Source: Bacteroidales bacterium (GTDB taxonomy: Bacteria; Bacteroidota; Bacteroidia; Bacteroidales; F082). From it: a stretch of 64,000 bases of DNA. The notes under the pieces are model-generated. The model made no database searches. It was given only the letters and a program-made list of their open reading frames with translations, and was not told the origin of the DNA. The position numbers and the translations under genes were made by a program. The stretch is from contig JAFXMK010000004.1 of assembly GCA_017530365.1 (NCBI GenBank), positions 1 to 64,000 of the forward strand, given 5' to 3'. Below are positions 42,848 through 51,713 of this stretch, in pieces. How positions within the stretch are numbered: the first letter of the stretch is position 1; each line of letters opens with the position of its first letter.

Positions 42848-43132
42848 ATGGATGAAATCACAATCAATATTGTCATCGCCGACAAGTCGTACAAATTGAC
42901 TGTGGCCAGAGCTGACGAGGAAAAGGTGAGAAAGGCGGCGGCCTTGATCAACGATAGGATCAAATCATACTCTGCACATTACGCATTCAAAGACATGCAG
43001 GATTTGCTGTCGATGACTGCGTTGCAGTTTGCCACCTCCACCGTGAAATATGAAGCGGAACTTGCCTACAGAGATCAAAATCTGGGACAAAAGCTCGATG
43101 AAATCAACGCTTTGTTGAGCGAACAGTTATAA
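42848..43132 (+). CDS. zapA: Cell division protein ZapA
   Basis: 94 residues. The N-terminal ZapA domain (ITINIVIADKSYKLTVARADEEKVRKAA) and the C-terminal coiled coil (DLLSMTALQFATSTVKYEAE) match the family, which bundles FtsZ filaments at the division site. It follows the ZapB-like gene and precedes the 6S-like RNA. Confidence 0.92.
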   Translation: MDEITINIVIADKSYKLTVARADEEKVRKAAALINDRIKSYSAHYAFKDMQDLLSMTALQFATSTVKYEAELAYRDQNLGQKLDEINALLSEQL

Positions 43133-43133
43133 T

Positions 43134-43141
43134 GTTCTTTG
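43134..43141 (+). promoter_or_regulatory. Promoter of the 6S-like RNA
   Basis: GTTCTTTG is a near match to the -7 element (first two bases differ), with TTTG at 43111-43114, 19 bases upstream. It predicts a transcript start near 43148, exactly where the closing stem begins. Confidence 0.55.
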
Positions 43142-43147
43142 AAAATT

Positions 43148-43347
43148 TAGAGTCTGTCTGTCTGAACGCATCAGGTAAACTCAACATTAAAATCAAATAA
43201 ATCGGTTTACTCGTGTAATGTAAAAACAGGCCTCATCCTCTTCGGAGGAGCACTTTGGTGCCAGTGGACGTTTGCGCAGCGCGGTGACCACAAGCGTGTC
43301 TTTTAGGGTTTATTCTTTTCCCTTTAGGACAGACAGATTCTTTTTTT
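43148..43347 (+). ncRNA. ssrS: 6S-like RNA
   Basis: A 249-base gap between zapA and rny has no frame but a clear RNA layout. The ends form a 15-position stem (43149-43163 with 43327-43341, core TCTGTCTGTC with GACAGACAGA, two G-U pairs), followed directly by a run of Ts. The middle holds a TCCTC-TTCG-GAGGA hairpin (43236-43249) and long weakly paired stretches, as in 6S RNA, which mimics an open promoter and binds RNA polymerase. Length (about 200 nt) and the zapA neighbour, often next to ssrS, support this. It could be another Bacteroidales structured RNA. Confidence 0.65.
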
Positions 43348-43381
43348 CTCTCCCACTGCCTCCGAGTAAAACAGAAGTAAA

Positions 43382-44944
43382 ATGTTATTACTCTCAATCA
43401 ACCTAACCGTAATCCTCCCCATAGCAGGCCTTATTGTCGGCCTCGCCATAGGATATTTCATCACGGCCACCTTGCTGAGAAAGGCCGTGACCAAGGAGGC
43501 CGATGCCTACTTGGAAGAAGCGAAGGAAAAAGCTGAAGTTATCAAGAAAGAGCGCATTCTGCAGGCCAAGGAAAAATTCCTGCAGCTGAAAGACGAACAT
43601 GAAAAAGCTTGCAACGAACGCAAGCGCGAGCTCCAGAAGACTGAGAACAAGGTCAATCAGATGCAGCAGCAGGCCAACCAGAAGATGGAAGAGATCCAAC
43701 GCAAGAGCAAGGAAATCCAGAACGTTCAAGAAAAGCTGGCCAGCCAACAGGAAGCCATCACCAAGCGCAAGGCAGAACTTGATCAGGTGTACGAAGAAGA
43801 ATCCAAGAAACTCGAGACCATCTCTGGACTCTCAGTCAAAGATGCCAAAGAGCAGCTCATCGAGCTCATCAAGGACGACGCCAAGGCCGAGGCCATGGTA
43901 TATGTGAAGGAGATCACAGAAGACGCCAAGATGAGCGCCAACCAAGTGGCCAAGAAAGTAGTGTTGGAGACCATCCAACGCACTGCTGCCGAGACCGCCA
44001 TCGAGAACACCGTGAGCGTGTTCAACATCGAAAACGACGAGATCAAGGGCCGCATCATCGGTCGTGAAGGCCGTAACATCAGGGCCCTCGAAGCCCTGAC
44101 CGGCGTAGAGATCATCATCGATGACAGCCCGGACGCCATCCTGCTCTCTGGCTTCGACCCAATCCGTCGTGAAATCGCCCGCCTGTCGCTCCAAAAACTT
44201 GTCACCGACGGCCGCATCCACCCAGCACGTATCGAAGAGGTGGTCCACAAAGTGGAAAAGCAAGTGGAACAAGAGATCATCGAGACCGGTAAACGCACCG
44301 TCATCGACCTCGGCATCCACAACATGGCTGCCGACCTTATCAAGATGATCGGCCGCATGAAATACCGTTCCTCATACGGACAGAACCTGCTGCAGCACTC
44401 TATCGAGGTTGCCAAGCTGAGTGCCACCATGGCCGCCGAGCTTGGGCTGAACCCGAAGACCGCCAAACGCGCCGGTCTGCTCCACGACCTTGGAAAGGTT
44501 GCCGAAAACGAGGAAGAGCTGCCGCACGCTATCCTTGGCATGAAGGTCGCCGAGCGATTCAAAGAAAAGCCCGATGTCTGCAACGCCATCGGCGCCCACC
44601 ACGATGAGATTGAAATGGAAACGCTTATCGCGCCTATCGTTCAAGTGTGCGATGCCATCTCTGGTGCCCGTCCTGGTGCCCGCCGCGAAGTCGTAGAGGC
44701 CTACATCCAACGCCTTAACAAGTTGGAAGAGATGGCCATGAGCTACCCAGGCGTGGTGAAGACCTACGCCATCCAAGCCGGCCGCGAGCTGCGCGTCATC
44801 GTTGGCGCCGACAAGGTCACCGACCAAGACGCTGACCGTATCGCCTACGACCTCTCGAAGCAGATCCAAAACGAGATGACCTATCCGGGACAAATCAAGA
44901 TCACCGTGATCCGCGAGACCCGTGCGGTGAGCTTCGCCAAATAA
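43382..44944 (+). CDS. rny: Ribonuclease Y
   Basis: 520 residues. An N-terminal membrane helix (about 5-30), a long coiled coil (about 35-165), a KH domain ([25 protein letters not shown]) and an HD domain ([29 protein letters not shown]) in the standard order. It is an endoribonuclease that starts mRNA decay at the membrane. Placed directly after the 6S-like RNA and ended by a strong terminator. Confidence 0.97.
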   Translation: MLLLSINLTVILPIAGLIVGLAIGYFITATLLRKAVTKEADAYLEEAKEKAEVIKKERILQAKEKFLQLKDEHEKACNERKRELQKTENKVNQMQQQANQKMEEIQRKSKEIQNVQEKLASQQEAITKRKAELDQVYEEESKKLETISGLSVKDAKEQLIELIKDDAKAEAMVYVKEITEDAKMSANQVAKKVVLETIQRTAAETAIENTVSVFNIENDEIKGRIIGREGRNIRALEALTGVEIIIDDSPDAILLSGFDPIRREIARLSLQKLVTDGRIHPARIEEVVHKVEKQVEQEIIETGKRTVIDLGIHNMAADLIKMIGRMKYRSSYGQNLLQHSIEVAKLSATMAAELGLNPKTAKRAGLLHDLGKVAENEEELPHAILGMKVAERFKEKPDVCNAIGAHHDEIEMETLIAPIVQVCDAISGARPGARREVVEAYIQRLNKLEEMAMSYPGVVKTYAIQAGRELRVIVGADKVTDQDADRIAYDLSKQIQNEMTYPGQIKITVIRETRAVSFAK

Positions 44945-44979
44945 ACATCATAAAACGACAGAATTGATTTTGATGTGTT

Positions 44980-45013
44980 TAGGGGCAGATTTGCGTCTGC
45001 CCCTATTTTTTTT
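44980..45013 (+). terminator. rny terminator
   Basis: A perfect 10-bp stem TAGGGGCAGA with TCTGCCCCTA (44980-44989 and 44996-45005), 6-base loop, then eight Ts. It shows that the next gene starts downstream of it, not at 44964. Confidence 0.92.
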
Positions 45014-45074
45014 GTCTTTCGATGAAACATTCCTGAAAAAGCGATACTTCATCACGGATAACAACACATCAACA

Positions 45075-46337
45075 ATGAATGAACGCTTTTTATATTATTT
45101 GTGGGAGAACCGACTCGTTTACAGAGACCTGCGAACGACTTCCCAATCGCCCGTGGAAATCATCAATCCAGGATTCAGGAACACCGATTCGGGCCCTGAT
45201 TTTCTAGAAGCGAAAATCAAAATTGGAGAGCAAGTATGGGCTGGCCATGTCGAAATCCATGTAAAGACATCGGATTGGAACCGGCACAGGCATCAATACG
45301 ACAAAGCCTATAACAACGTAATACTTCATGTAGTTTTTGAAAACGACACGAAAGTAAACGACATACCAGTTTTGGAGGTGAAAGATCATTTCGACGCGTC
45401 GCTCTATTGTCGCTATGAGAAGATTCTGATGTCACAGCACTGGATAGCTTGTGAGCGGCAACTGCGACAGGTAAAGTCTCTTACCATCAACAGTTGCTTG
45501 GAACGTATGGCTGTCGAACGGCTGGAGCAGAAAGCAGCGTTCGTGTCCAAACTGCTGATTTCGAATAAATACGATTGGGAAAGCACTTTCTACCAACTTT
45601 TGTTACGCTACTTCGGCATGAAAGTCAACAGCGAGGCCTTCGAAACGCTGGCCTCCATCCTGCCCTTAAAAATCCTGCTGAAGCATGCCGATAACCTATG
45701 CCAACTGGAAGCCATGTTACTAGGATGCGCTGGCTTTCTCGAAATTGAAAGCGACGAAGACTATCCATTGCTGTTGAAGCGTGAATTCGCCGTGATGCGA
45801 TCTAAATTTAACCTGCTGACCATGCCCATTGAAAGATGGAAGCTGTTGAGAATGAGGCCTGTGAATTTCCCCACCATACGGCTGGCACAACTGGCGCAGA
45901 TGATCTATCAAAACGGTTGCCTGTTTTCCAAAATCAAAGAAGCCCAAACCGTGACTGAAGCCAAAAAATTGTTTGACGTGGAAGCCTCCCCCTACTGGGA
46001 TACCCATTACCGTCTCAACGTTGAAGGTCCGTTCAGGCCAAAACACCTCGGTGAAAGCGCTGCCGATGTGTTGATGATCAACGCCGTCATCCCCATGCTG
46101 TTCTGTTACGGACAATTCCACAAAGATCCATCTTGCTGCGAAAAGGCCTTACGTTTCCTAGAAGAGACTTATGCTGAAGACAATACCATCATCCGGCATT
46201 TCACAGCGATCGGCATAACTGCAAACAACGCCATGCAATCACAAGCATTGCTATATCTCTACAACTTTTATTGCAAACGAAAACGCTGCTTGGAATGCAG
46301 TATCGGGAATTATTTATTGCGCACCAATTGGGATTAG
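45075..46337 (+). CDS. DUF2851 family protein
   Basis: 420 residues. The family start is clear: MNERFLYYLWENRLV, then NPGFRNTDSGPDFLEAKIKIG, WAGHVEIHVKTSDW and YNNVILHVVFEND. The N-terminal part (PDF, E-x-K, HVEIH) resembles a restriction-endonuclease-like fold, with acidic and basic residues placed for metal catalysis, but the function of DUF2851 is not established. The ATG at 45075 lies after the rny terminator. No promoter of the usual type was found. Function unknown. Confidence 0.85.
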   Translation: MNERFLYYLWENRLVYRDLRTTSQSPVEIINPGFRNTDSGPDFLEAKIKIGEQVWAGHVEIHVKTSDWNRHRHQYDKAYNNVILHVVFENDTKVNDIPVLEVKDHFDASLYCRYEKILMSQHWIACERQLRQVKSLTINSCLERMAVERLEQKAAFVSKLLISNKYDWESTFYQLLLRYFGMKVNSEAFETLASILPLKILLKHADNLCQLEAMLLGCAGFLEIESDEDYPLLLKREFAVMRSKFNLLTMPIERWKLLRMRPVNFPTIRLAQLAQMIYQNGCLFSKIKEAQTVTEAKKLFDVEASPYWDTHYRLNVEGPFRPKHLGESAADVLMINAVIPMLFCYGQFHKDPSCCEKALRFLEETYAEDNTIIRHFTAIGITANNAMQSQALLYLYNFYCKRKRCLECSIGNYLLRTNWD

Positions 46338-46348
46338 GTTTTTTTTCT

Positions 46349-46356
46349 TACTTTTG
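46349..46356 (+). promoter_or_regulatory. -7 element TACTTTTG for the OPT-pyrH unit
   Basis: An exact TAnnTTTG, 29 bases before the transporter start, with TTG at 46328-46330 as a possible -33. Confidence 0.6.
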
Positions 46357-46385
46357 TTCGTTTTTGAAAGTCAACGAACTGAGTT

Positions 46386-48389
46386 ATGGAAAACGACCAA
46401 TTCAAACTGCCCGAGAACGCGCAGCGAGAGCTGAAGCCGGGCGAGGAGTATGAACCCATCCTATCGAAAAACAAGAGATACCAAGAAGTCACCGTGTGGT
46501 CCGTCTGCATCGGCCTTTTAATGACCATCTTGTTTTCGGCTGCCGCCGCTTACCTTGGCTTGAAAGTCGGTCAGGTTTTTGAGGCTGCCATCCCAATTGC
46601 CATCATCGCCATCGGGTTGACAGGACTGGCACGCAAAAACGACGCCTTGTCGCAAAATGTCATCATCCAGTCCATCGGAGGTTGCTCTGGCGGCGTGGTG
46701 GCAGGCGCCATCTTCACACTACCTGCCCTTTACATCCTGCAAGGTAAAGGCTACCAAATCGAGATCAACTTCTGGCAGGTGTTCATCGCCTCGTTGTTGG
46801 GTGGCATTTTGGGCATCTTGTTCCTCATTCCCTTCCGCAAATATTTCGTAAAGGAGCAACATGGCAAGTTTCCCTTCCCTGAAGCCACTGCCACCACACA
46901 GGTGCTGGTCAGCGGACAGAAGAAAGGCAAAGACTCTTTACTGCTGGTTGTCAGCGGATTGATTGGCGGCTTGTATGACTTCATCGTCTCCACCTTTGGT
47001 TGGTGGTCTGAGACCATCACCACACGCATGATGGGCTGGGGCGCCGCCATGGCCGACAAAGCCAAGCTGATGTTCAAGGTAAACACCGGCGCCGCTGTCC
47101 TTGGTCTAGGATATATCATCGGTCTGAAATATGCCTTCATCATCTGTTGCGGCTCACTGTTGGTTTGGTTCATCATCATCCCGGGCATGAACCTCATTTG
47201 GGGTGACCAGATCATCGACTTGATGAACACTGGTGTCAATCTCACCATCGGTGAGATGGCACCTGAGCAGATTTTCAAAGACTACGCACGCCATATCGGC
47301 ATCGGTGGTATCGCCATGGCCGGTATCATCTCGATCATCAAGTCATGGGGTGTCATCAAGTCATCGGTAAGCCTTGCCGCCAACGAGTTCAAAGGCAAGA
47401 AAGGGCCCAAAGAAGTGGTGGAACGCACCCAACAGGACATTCCAATGAAGTACGTGGTCATCGGCATCGTTGCCGTACTGATCATCACCTTCCTGTTCTT
47501 CTGGCTCTTCGTCGTCCATAATGTATGGCACGCCTTGATCGGCATCTTGGTTGTCGCCGTCATCGCCTTCCTGTTTACCACCGTGGCCGCCAACGCCATC
47601 GCCATCGTAGGCAGCAACCCTGTAAGTGGCATGACCCTGATGACCCTAATTCTAGCTTCCATCGTGATGGTCGCTGCAGGTCTTACGGGACCACAAGGTA
47701 TGAGCGCGACCTTGATCATCGGTGGCGTGGTTTGCACAGCCTTGGCTGTGGCAGGAGCCTTCATCACCGACTTGAAGGTCGGTTACTGGATCGGCACGAC
47801 GCCCAAGAAGCAAGAGCTCTGGAAGTTCATCGGCGTAGCCGTCGCTGCTGCCACTGTGGCTGGTGTCATCATGATCTTGAACAAGGCTTACGGTTTCGTA
47901 GGAGATGGCGCTCTAGTCGCTCCTCAAGCCAACGCCATGTCCGCCGTCATCGAGCCCATGATGTCGGGCGGCAACGCACCTTGGCTGCTCTATGGCATCG
48001 GTGCCGCCATCGCATTGATCCTCAACTTCTGCAAGGTGCCGGCTTTGCCTTTCGCCTTGGGTATGTTCATCCCCATTGACCTCAACATCCCGTTGCTCAT
48101 CGGTGGTGCCGTCTCATGGTTCGTCAGCTCACGCAGCAAGGACAAGGCCCTCAACGACGCCCGTTACAACCGCGGCACCCTCATCGCCTCTGGCTTTATC
48201 GCCGGCGGCGCCTTGATGGGTGTGGTGAGCGCCATTCTGAAGTTCGCCAACGTCGATCTGATGGCACGTACTGCCGACGGCGGATTCTTCAACGAAATCC
48301 CGTTGGCCGGCCTCATTGCCCTGGTCATGTATATTATCATTATCATCTATATGATCTGGGATTCAAAACGCGCAAAAATCGAAGAATAA
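46386..48389 (+). CDS. OPT family oligopeptide transporter
   Basis: 667 residues with about 15-16 membrane helices. The N-terminus (ELTPGEEYEP-like KPGEEYEPILSKN, then SAAAAYLGLKVGQVFEAAIPIAII, written in part) and the IIQSIGGCSGGVVAGAIFTLPALYI segment are OPT hallmarks. OPT members import small peptides or metal-chelate compounds with protons; which substrate applies cannot be told. It is 16 bases from pyrH and probably shares its transcript. Confidence 0.93.
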   Translation: MENDQFKLPENAQRELKPGEEYEPILSKNKRYQEVTVWSVCIGLLMTILFSAAAAYLGLKVGQVFEAAIPIAIIAIGLTGLARKNDALSQNVIIQSIGGCSGGVVAGAIFTLPALYILQGKGYQIEINFWQVFIASLLGGILGILFLIPFRKYFVKEQHGKFPFPEATATTQVLVSGQKKGKDSLLLVVSGLIGGLYDFIVSTFGWWSETITTRMMGWGAAMADKAKLMFKVNTGAAVLGLGYIIGLKYAFIICCGSLLVWFIIIPGMNLIWGDQIIDLMNTGVNLTIGEMAPEQIFKDYARHIGIGGIAMAGIISIIKSWGVIKSSVSLAANEFKGKKGPKEVVERTQQDIPMKYVVIGIVAVLIITFLFFWLFVVHNVWHALIGILVVAVIAFLFTTVAANAIAIVGSNPVSGMTLMTLILASIVMVAAGLTGPQGMSATLIIGGVVCTALAVAGAFITDLKVGYWIGTTPKKQELWKFIGVAVAAATVAGVIMILNKAYGFVGDGALVAPQANAMSAVIEPMMSGGNAPWLLYGIGAAIALILNFCKVPALPFALGMFIPIDLNIPLLIGGAVSWFVSSRSKDKALNDARYNRGTLIASGFIAGGALMGVVSAILKFANVDLMARTADGGFFNEIPLAGLIALVMYIIIIIYMIWDSKRAKIEE

Positions 48390-48405
48390 ATCAACATCTA
48401 ACATT

Positions 48406-49113
48406 ATGAAATACAAAAGAGTATTATTGAAACTTAGCGGCGAAGCCCTCATGGGCAGCCAGCAATATGGCATCGACCCGCAACGTTTGAACGAATATGC
48501 AGACGAGATCATTGAAGCTGCCAAAACCGGCGTGCAAATCGGCATTGTAATCGGTGGAGGCAACATCTTCCGCGGACTGCAAGGTGCCTCCCAAGGCATG
48601 GACCGCATCCAAGGCGACTACATGGGCATGCTTGCCACTGTCATCAACTCCATGGCCATGCAAAGCACCCTGCAAGGCAAAGGCCAAAAGGCCACCTTGC
48701 TCTCCGGTCTCTACATCGACCGCATCGCCGACACTATGAGTAGCGCCAAAGCCATCCGTCTCCTTGAGGAAGGCCATATCGTCATCATGGGTGCCGGCAC
48801 GGGCAACCCCTTCTTCACCACCGACACAGGCAGTGCCCTCCGTGCCGTGGAGATCAAGGCCGACATCATCCTCAAAGGCACCCGCGTCGATGGCATCTAC
48901 ACCGCCGATCCCGAAAAGGATCCCAACGCAACGAAGTTCAGCGAACTGACTTACGACGAGGCTTACAATCGCAACCTCAAGGTCATGGACATGACCGCCT
49001 TCACGATGTGCAAGGAAAACAACATGCCGATGTATGTATTCGACATGAACACCCGCGGGAACCTGCTCAAGGTGCTCCAAGGAGAGCATATTGGGACGTT
49101 GGTGACCAAGTGA
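48406..49113 (+). CDS. pyrH: UMP kinase
   Basis: 235 residues, bacterial amino-acid-kinase type. It phosphorylates UMP to UDP. Segments: KRVLLKLSGEALMG, IVIGGGNIFRG, DYMGMLATVINSMAMQ, GAGTGNPFFTTDT and LKGTRVDGIYTADPEKDP. In many Bacteroidota frr follows directly; here a glycosyltransferase gene and a REP-like element lie between. Confidence 0.98.
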   Translation: MKYKRVLLKLSGEALMGSQQYGIDPQRLNEYADEIIEAAKTGVQIGIVIGGGNIFRGLQGASQGMDRIQGDYMGMLATVINSMAMQSTLQGKGQKATLLSGLYIDRIADTMSSAKAIRLLEEGHIVIMGAGTGNPFFTTDTGSALRAVEIKADIILKGTRVDGIYTADPEKDPNATKFSELTYDEAYNRNLKVMDMTAFTMCKENNMPMYVFDMNTRGNLLKVLQGEHIGTLVTK

Positions 49114-49115
49114 TT

Positions 49116-49145
49116 TTGGATTGCTTCGCTACGCTCGCAATGACG
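49116..49145. repeat. REP-like element after pyrH
   Basis: Starts three bases after the pyrH stop. ATTGC (49120-49124) and GCAAT (49137-49141) bracket TTCGCTACGCTC. I recognise this kind of unit from intergenic regions of many bacteria, but could not check copy number here. Confidence 0.5.
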
Positions 49146-49146
49146 A

Positions 49147-51036
49147 ATGGATAGAAAACATCATCTAAGAACTGTCAGAAACAAGACCAGCCTCAAGCTG
49201 GATTACATCCTATTGGGTGTGATCCTGTTGGTGGCTGCAGTGCTTCGACTATGGAAGCTGGGGCAAGTGCCTTTTATGCACGATGAGTTCAGCGCCTTGT
49301 TTCGGCTTAAATTCGACAGTTTCCATGATTTGATCCAATACGGAATCAAAGTTGACGGTCATCCTGCTGGAGTTCAGACTTTTCTATACTATTGGACCAA
49401 GCTTGTGGGCTGGAATGAGTTCTGGGTAAAGCTCCCCTTTGCCTTGATGGGTATTGGTTCTGTTTATCTGATCTACGTTATCGGCAAGCAATGGTTCAAC
49501 CGCAAGGCCGGGTTGTTGGCAGCGGCTTTCTTCGCTGTAAGCCAATTCACCGTGTTTTACAGTCAAATCGCACGACCCTATGCCGCAGGATTGTTTTTCG
49601 TGCTGCTGATGGCCTATTTCTGGGACAAGCTTTTGTTCGGCACCAAGAAACCCTCCACCGGAACAGTAGTCGGCTTCGCCATTACTGCCTGTCTCGCCGC
49701 ATTAGCGCATAATTTCTCCGCGGCACAGGCAGGAGTGATATTTCTAACAGGTCTGTTCTTCCTAACAAAAGAACGCCGCCTCGCCTATTGGCTTGGCGGC
49801 ATCGGTGCCTTGATCCTTTATAGTCCGAACCTTCCTATCTTTTACCAACAGACCTTCGTCAACGGTGGTATTGGAGGCTGGCTGGCCAAACCACAAGCCT
49901 CATTCCTCACCGACTTCCTGCAATATACGATGAACTATGCGCCCCTCTTCATCTTTACTACAGGGCTGCTTGTCATCCTCCCCTTCATTCTTCAGAAGCC
50001 TGAAAAACGCCGCCGTCCCGTCCGTTGGGCCGCCATTGCCTGGTTTGTCATCATCTTTGCGCTCGCCTTCGTATATTCATTGCTCCGAGAACCCATCATC
50101 CAGTTCAGCACGATGATCTTCTGCTATCCTTTCTTGATCCTCGTCGCCTTCTCCTTCTACCGTAACAACACCATGACCAAGACACAGACAGTTGTTGCTG
50201 TCTTGACGATGTTGTTTGTGGGTTCCATGTCGCTCATCCTCCAACGCCAGCACTATGATTTGATGTACCACCAAGGATACGACCAAATCGCAGTAAGGAT
50301 GGCTGAAGACAACGGAAGCTCAGAGGACATCTGTTTCGCCACCTATACCACCTGTGGAGATTACCCTGAGTTTTACCAGGCCCAAACCGATGTCCACAAC
50401 CGTCGCATATTCAGCATGAACGACCAACGTCATTTGGGTGACTTCCGTCAATGGCTCAATGAAAAAAGCACAAGTAAGCTGGGCTTCGGTTGGACCGACT
50501 ACGTCGATCCTGCCTGGGAGGCACAAGCCGTAGGTTATTATCCATGGCAAATCAAGTCTGACACATGGTTCACCTCAAAATATTTCACTTTGTCGAAAGA
50601 CTCCGTCCCTGGAGCGGAATATGTTTTACATCCTCTTTCCGACGAGCCCATCACATTCATCAACACGGAATGGGGAAGTGCCCGATACCTTTATGGCGAC
50701 TCTCTCGACAACGACATTGACTTATTGGGGGTTGTCGCCAACATCCAAGCCATTGATACCATCAAACGTTGCGTATTCGTCATGGAAGTCCATGATGCCA
50801 CCACCGATTCACTTTTGCTGTGGCATGGCAATACTGATGAAAGCGGGATCCTCCTTCCTGGAGAAAACACCATGGCAATCGCACTACGTTTCGACCCCAA
50901 GAAAAACCCTTTGCATGGAAAAAAGATCAAAATCCACCTTTGGAACAAAGAAAAAGGCACAATGATTGTAAAAGAGTTGGACTATTATTTCACAAAATTC
51001 AACAAACGGCTTTCCGGATTATATGAGCCTTTATAA
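49147..51036 (+). CDS. GT39-like membrane glycosyltransferase
   Basis: 629 residues. A basic N-terminus, then about ten to eleven membrane helices and a C-terminal extracytoplasmic domain of about 240 residues. The first loop has MHDEFSALFR and GHPAGVQTF, the DE and HP pair of GT-C transferases using polyprenyl-phosphate sugars; SQIARPYAAG follows. It sits between pyrH and frr. The C-terminal domain (a beta-rich part ending KELDYYFTKFNKR) was not recognised. Acceptor unknown. Confidence 0.8.
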   Translation: MDRKHHLRTVRNKTSLKLDYILLGVILLVAAVLRLWKLGQVPFMHDEFSALFRLKFDSFHDLIQYGIKVDGHPAGVQTFLYYWTKLVGWNEFWVKLPFALMGIGSVYLIYVIGKQWFNRKAGLLAAAFFAVSQFTVFYSQIARPYAAGLFFVLLMAYFWDKLLFGTKKPSTGTVVGFAITACLAALAHNFSAAQAGVIFLTGLFFLTKERRLAYWLGGIGALILYSPNLPIFYQQTFVNGGIGGWLAKPQASFLTDFLQYTMNYAPLFIFTTGLLVILPFILQKPEKRRRPVRWAAIAWFVIIFALAFVYSLLREPIIQFSTMIFCYPFLILVAFSFYRNNTMTKTQTVVAVLTMLFVGSMSLILQRQHYDLMYHQGYDQIAVRMAEDNGSSEDICFATYTTCGDYPEFYQAQTDVHNRRIFSMNDQRHLGDFRQWLNEKSTSKLGFGWTDYVDPAWEAQAVGYYPWQIKSDTWFTSKYFTLSKDSVPGAEYVLHPLSDEPITFINTEWGSARYLYGDSLDNDIDLLGVVANIQAIDTIKRCVFVMEVHDATTDSLLLWHGNTDESGILLPGENTMAIALRFDPKKNPLHGKKIKIHLWNKEKGTMIVKELDYYFTKFNKRLSGLYEPL

Positions 51037-51043
51037 AAAATAT

Positions 51044-51051
51044 TATATTTG
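51044..51051 (+). promoter_or_regulatory. -7 element TATATTTG for frr
   Basis: TATATTTGC, 22 bases before the frr ATG, so frr need not depend on the pyrH transcript. Confidence 0.7.
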
Positions 51052-51073
51052 CATTTTAAATCTTGAATGACCT

Positions 51074-51637
51074 ATGACAGATGAATCTCAATTTGTATTA
51101 GATGAAGCCTCTGAGAGCATGGATAATACCATCAAGCATCTGGAGCATGAGTTTCAGGGCATCAGAGCTGGCAAGGCCAGTCCGGCCATGCTGAACGGCG
51201 TTATGGTTGAATACTACGGCGCCACCGTGCCTATCGAGCAAACCGCCAACATTGGCTGCCCAGATGCCCGCATGATTGTCGTCGTGCCTTTTGACAAAAG
51301 CGCACTCAACAACATTGCCAAGGCCATCTTGAATGCCAATTTGGGATTCAACCCAATGAACAACGGGGAACTGCTTCGTATCTCTGTGCCGCCATTGACT
51401 GAGGAGCGCCGTCGCGAGCTCGTCAAACGCACGAAAACCGCCGCAGAAGATGCCAAAGTCGGCATTCGCAACATCCGCCGCAGTGCCAACGACGAAGCCA
51501 AGAAACTCGAGAAGGACACCATTTCCGAAGATGAGTCAAAACTCCTTCAGGAAGAGATCCAAAAGCTCACCGACAAGTACATCAAGAAGATTGACGACTT
51601 GACCGAGCTCAAATCAAAAGACATACTCACAGTTTAA
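51074..51637 (+). CDS. frr: Ribosome recycling factor
   Basis: 187 residues. RRF releases ribosomes from mRNA after termination. Segments: LEHEFQGIRAGKASPAML, VPFDKSALNNIAKAIL, LGFNPMNNGELLRISVPPLT and EERRRELVKRTKTAAEDAKV. Length is normal. A heptad array begins at the base after its stop. Confidence 0.98.
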   Translation: MTDESQFVLDEASESMDNTIKHLEHEFQGIRAGKASPAMLNGVMVEYYGATVPIEQTANIGCPDARMIVVVPFDKSALNNIAKAILNANLGFNPMNNGELLRISVPPLTEERRRELVKRTKTAAEDAKVGIRNIRRSANDEAKKLEKDTISEDESKLLQEEIQKLTDKYIKKIDDLTELKSKDILTV

Positions 51638-51672
51638 AGTGAGGAGTTAGGAGTTGGAAGTGAGGAGTAAAA
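51638..51672. repeat. Heptad array after frr (left half of a pair)
   Basis: Five units: AGTGAGG, AGTTAGG, AGTTGGA, AGTGAGG, AGTAAAA. Complementary in sense to the array at 51679. Confidence 0.8.
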
Positions 51673-51709
51673 AAAGGTACTCCCAACTCCTCACTCCACA
51701 CTCCTAACT
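51638..51709. terminator. Hairpin formed by two opposed heptad arrays, frr/ddl
   Basis: 51638-51669 can pair with 51678-51709 at 24 of 32 positions, with an 8-base AAAAAAGG loop. It lies between convergent genes and could end transcription from both sides. It lacks a clean T run, so the terminator role is inferred. Confidence 0.5.
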
Positions 51710-51713
51710 ATTC
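51679..51713. repeat. Heptad array after ddl (right half of a pair)
   Basis: Five units: ACTCCCA, ACTCCTC, ACTCCAC, ACTCCTA, ACTATTC. The ddl stop (51704-51706) is inside. Same unit type as at 21691. Confidence 0.8.

Noticed and set aside
44964-45074. Earlier start for the DUF2851 gene
   Set aside because: This segment contains the strong rny terminator; the family start is at 45075.
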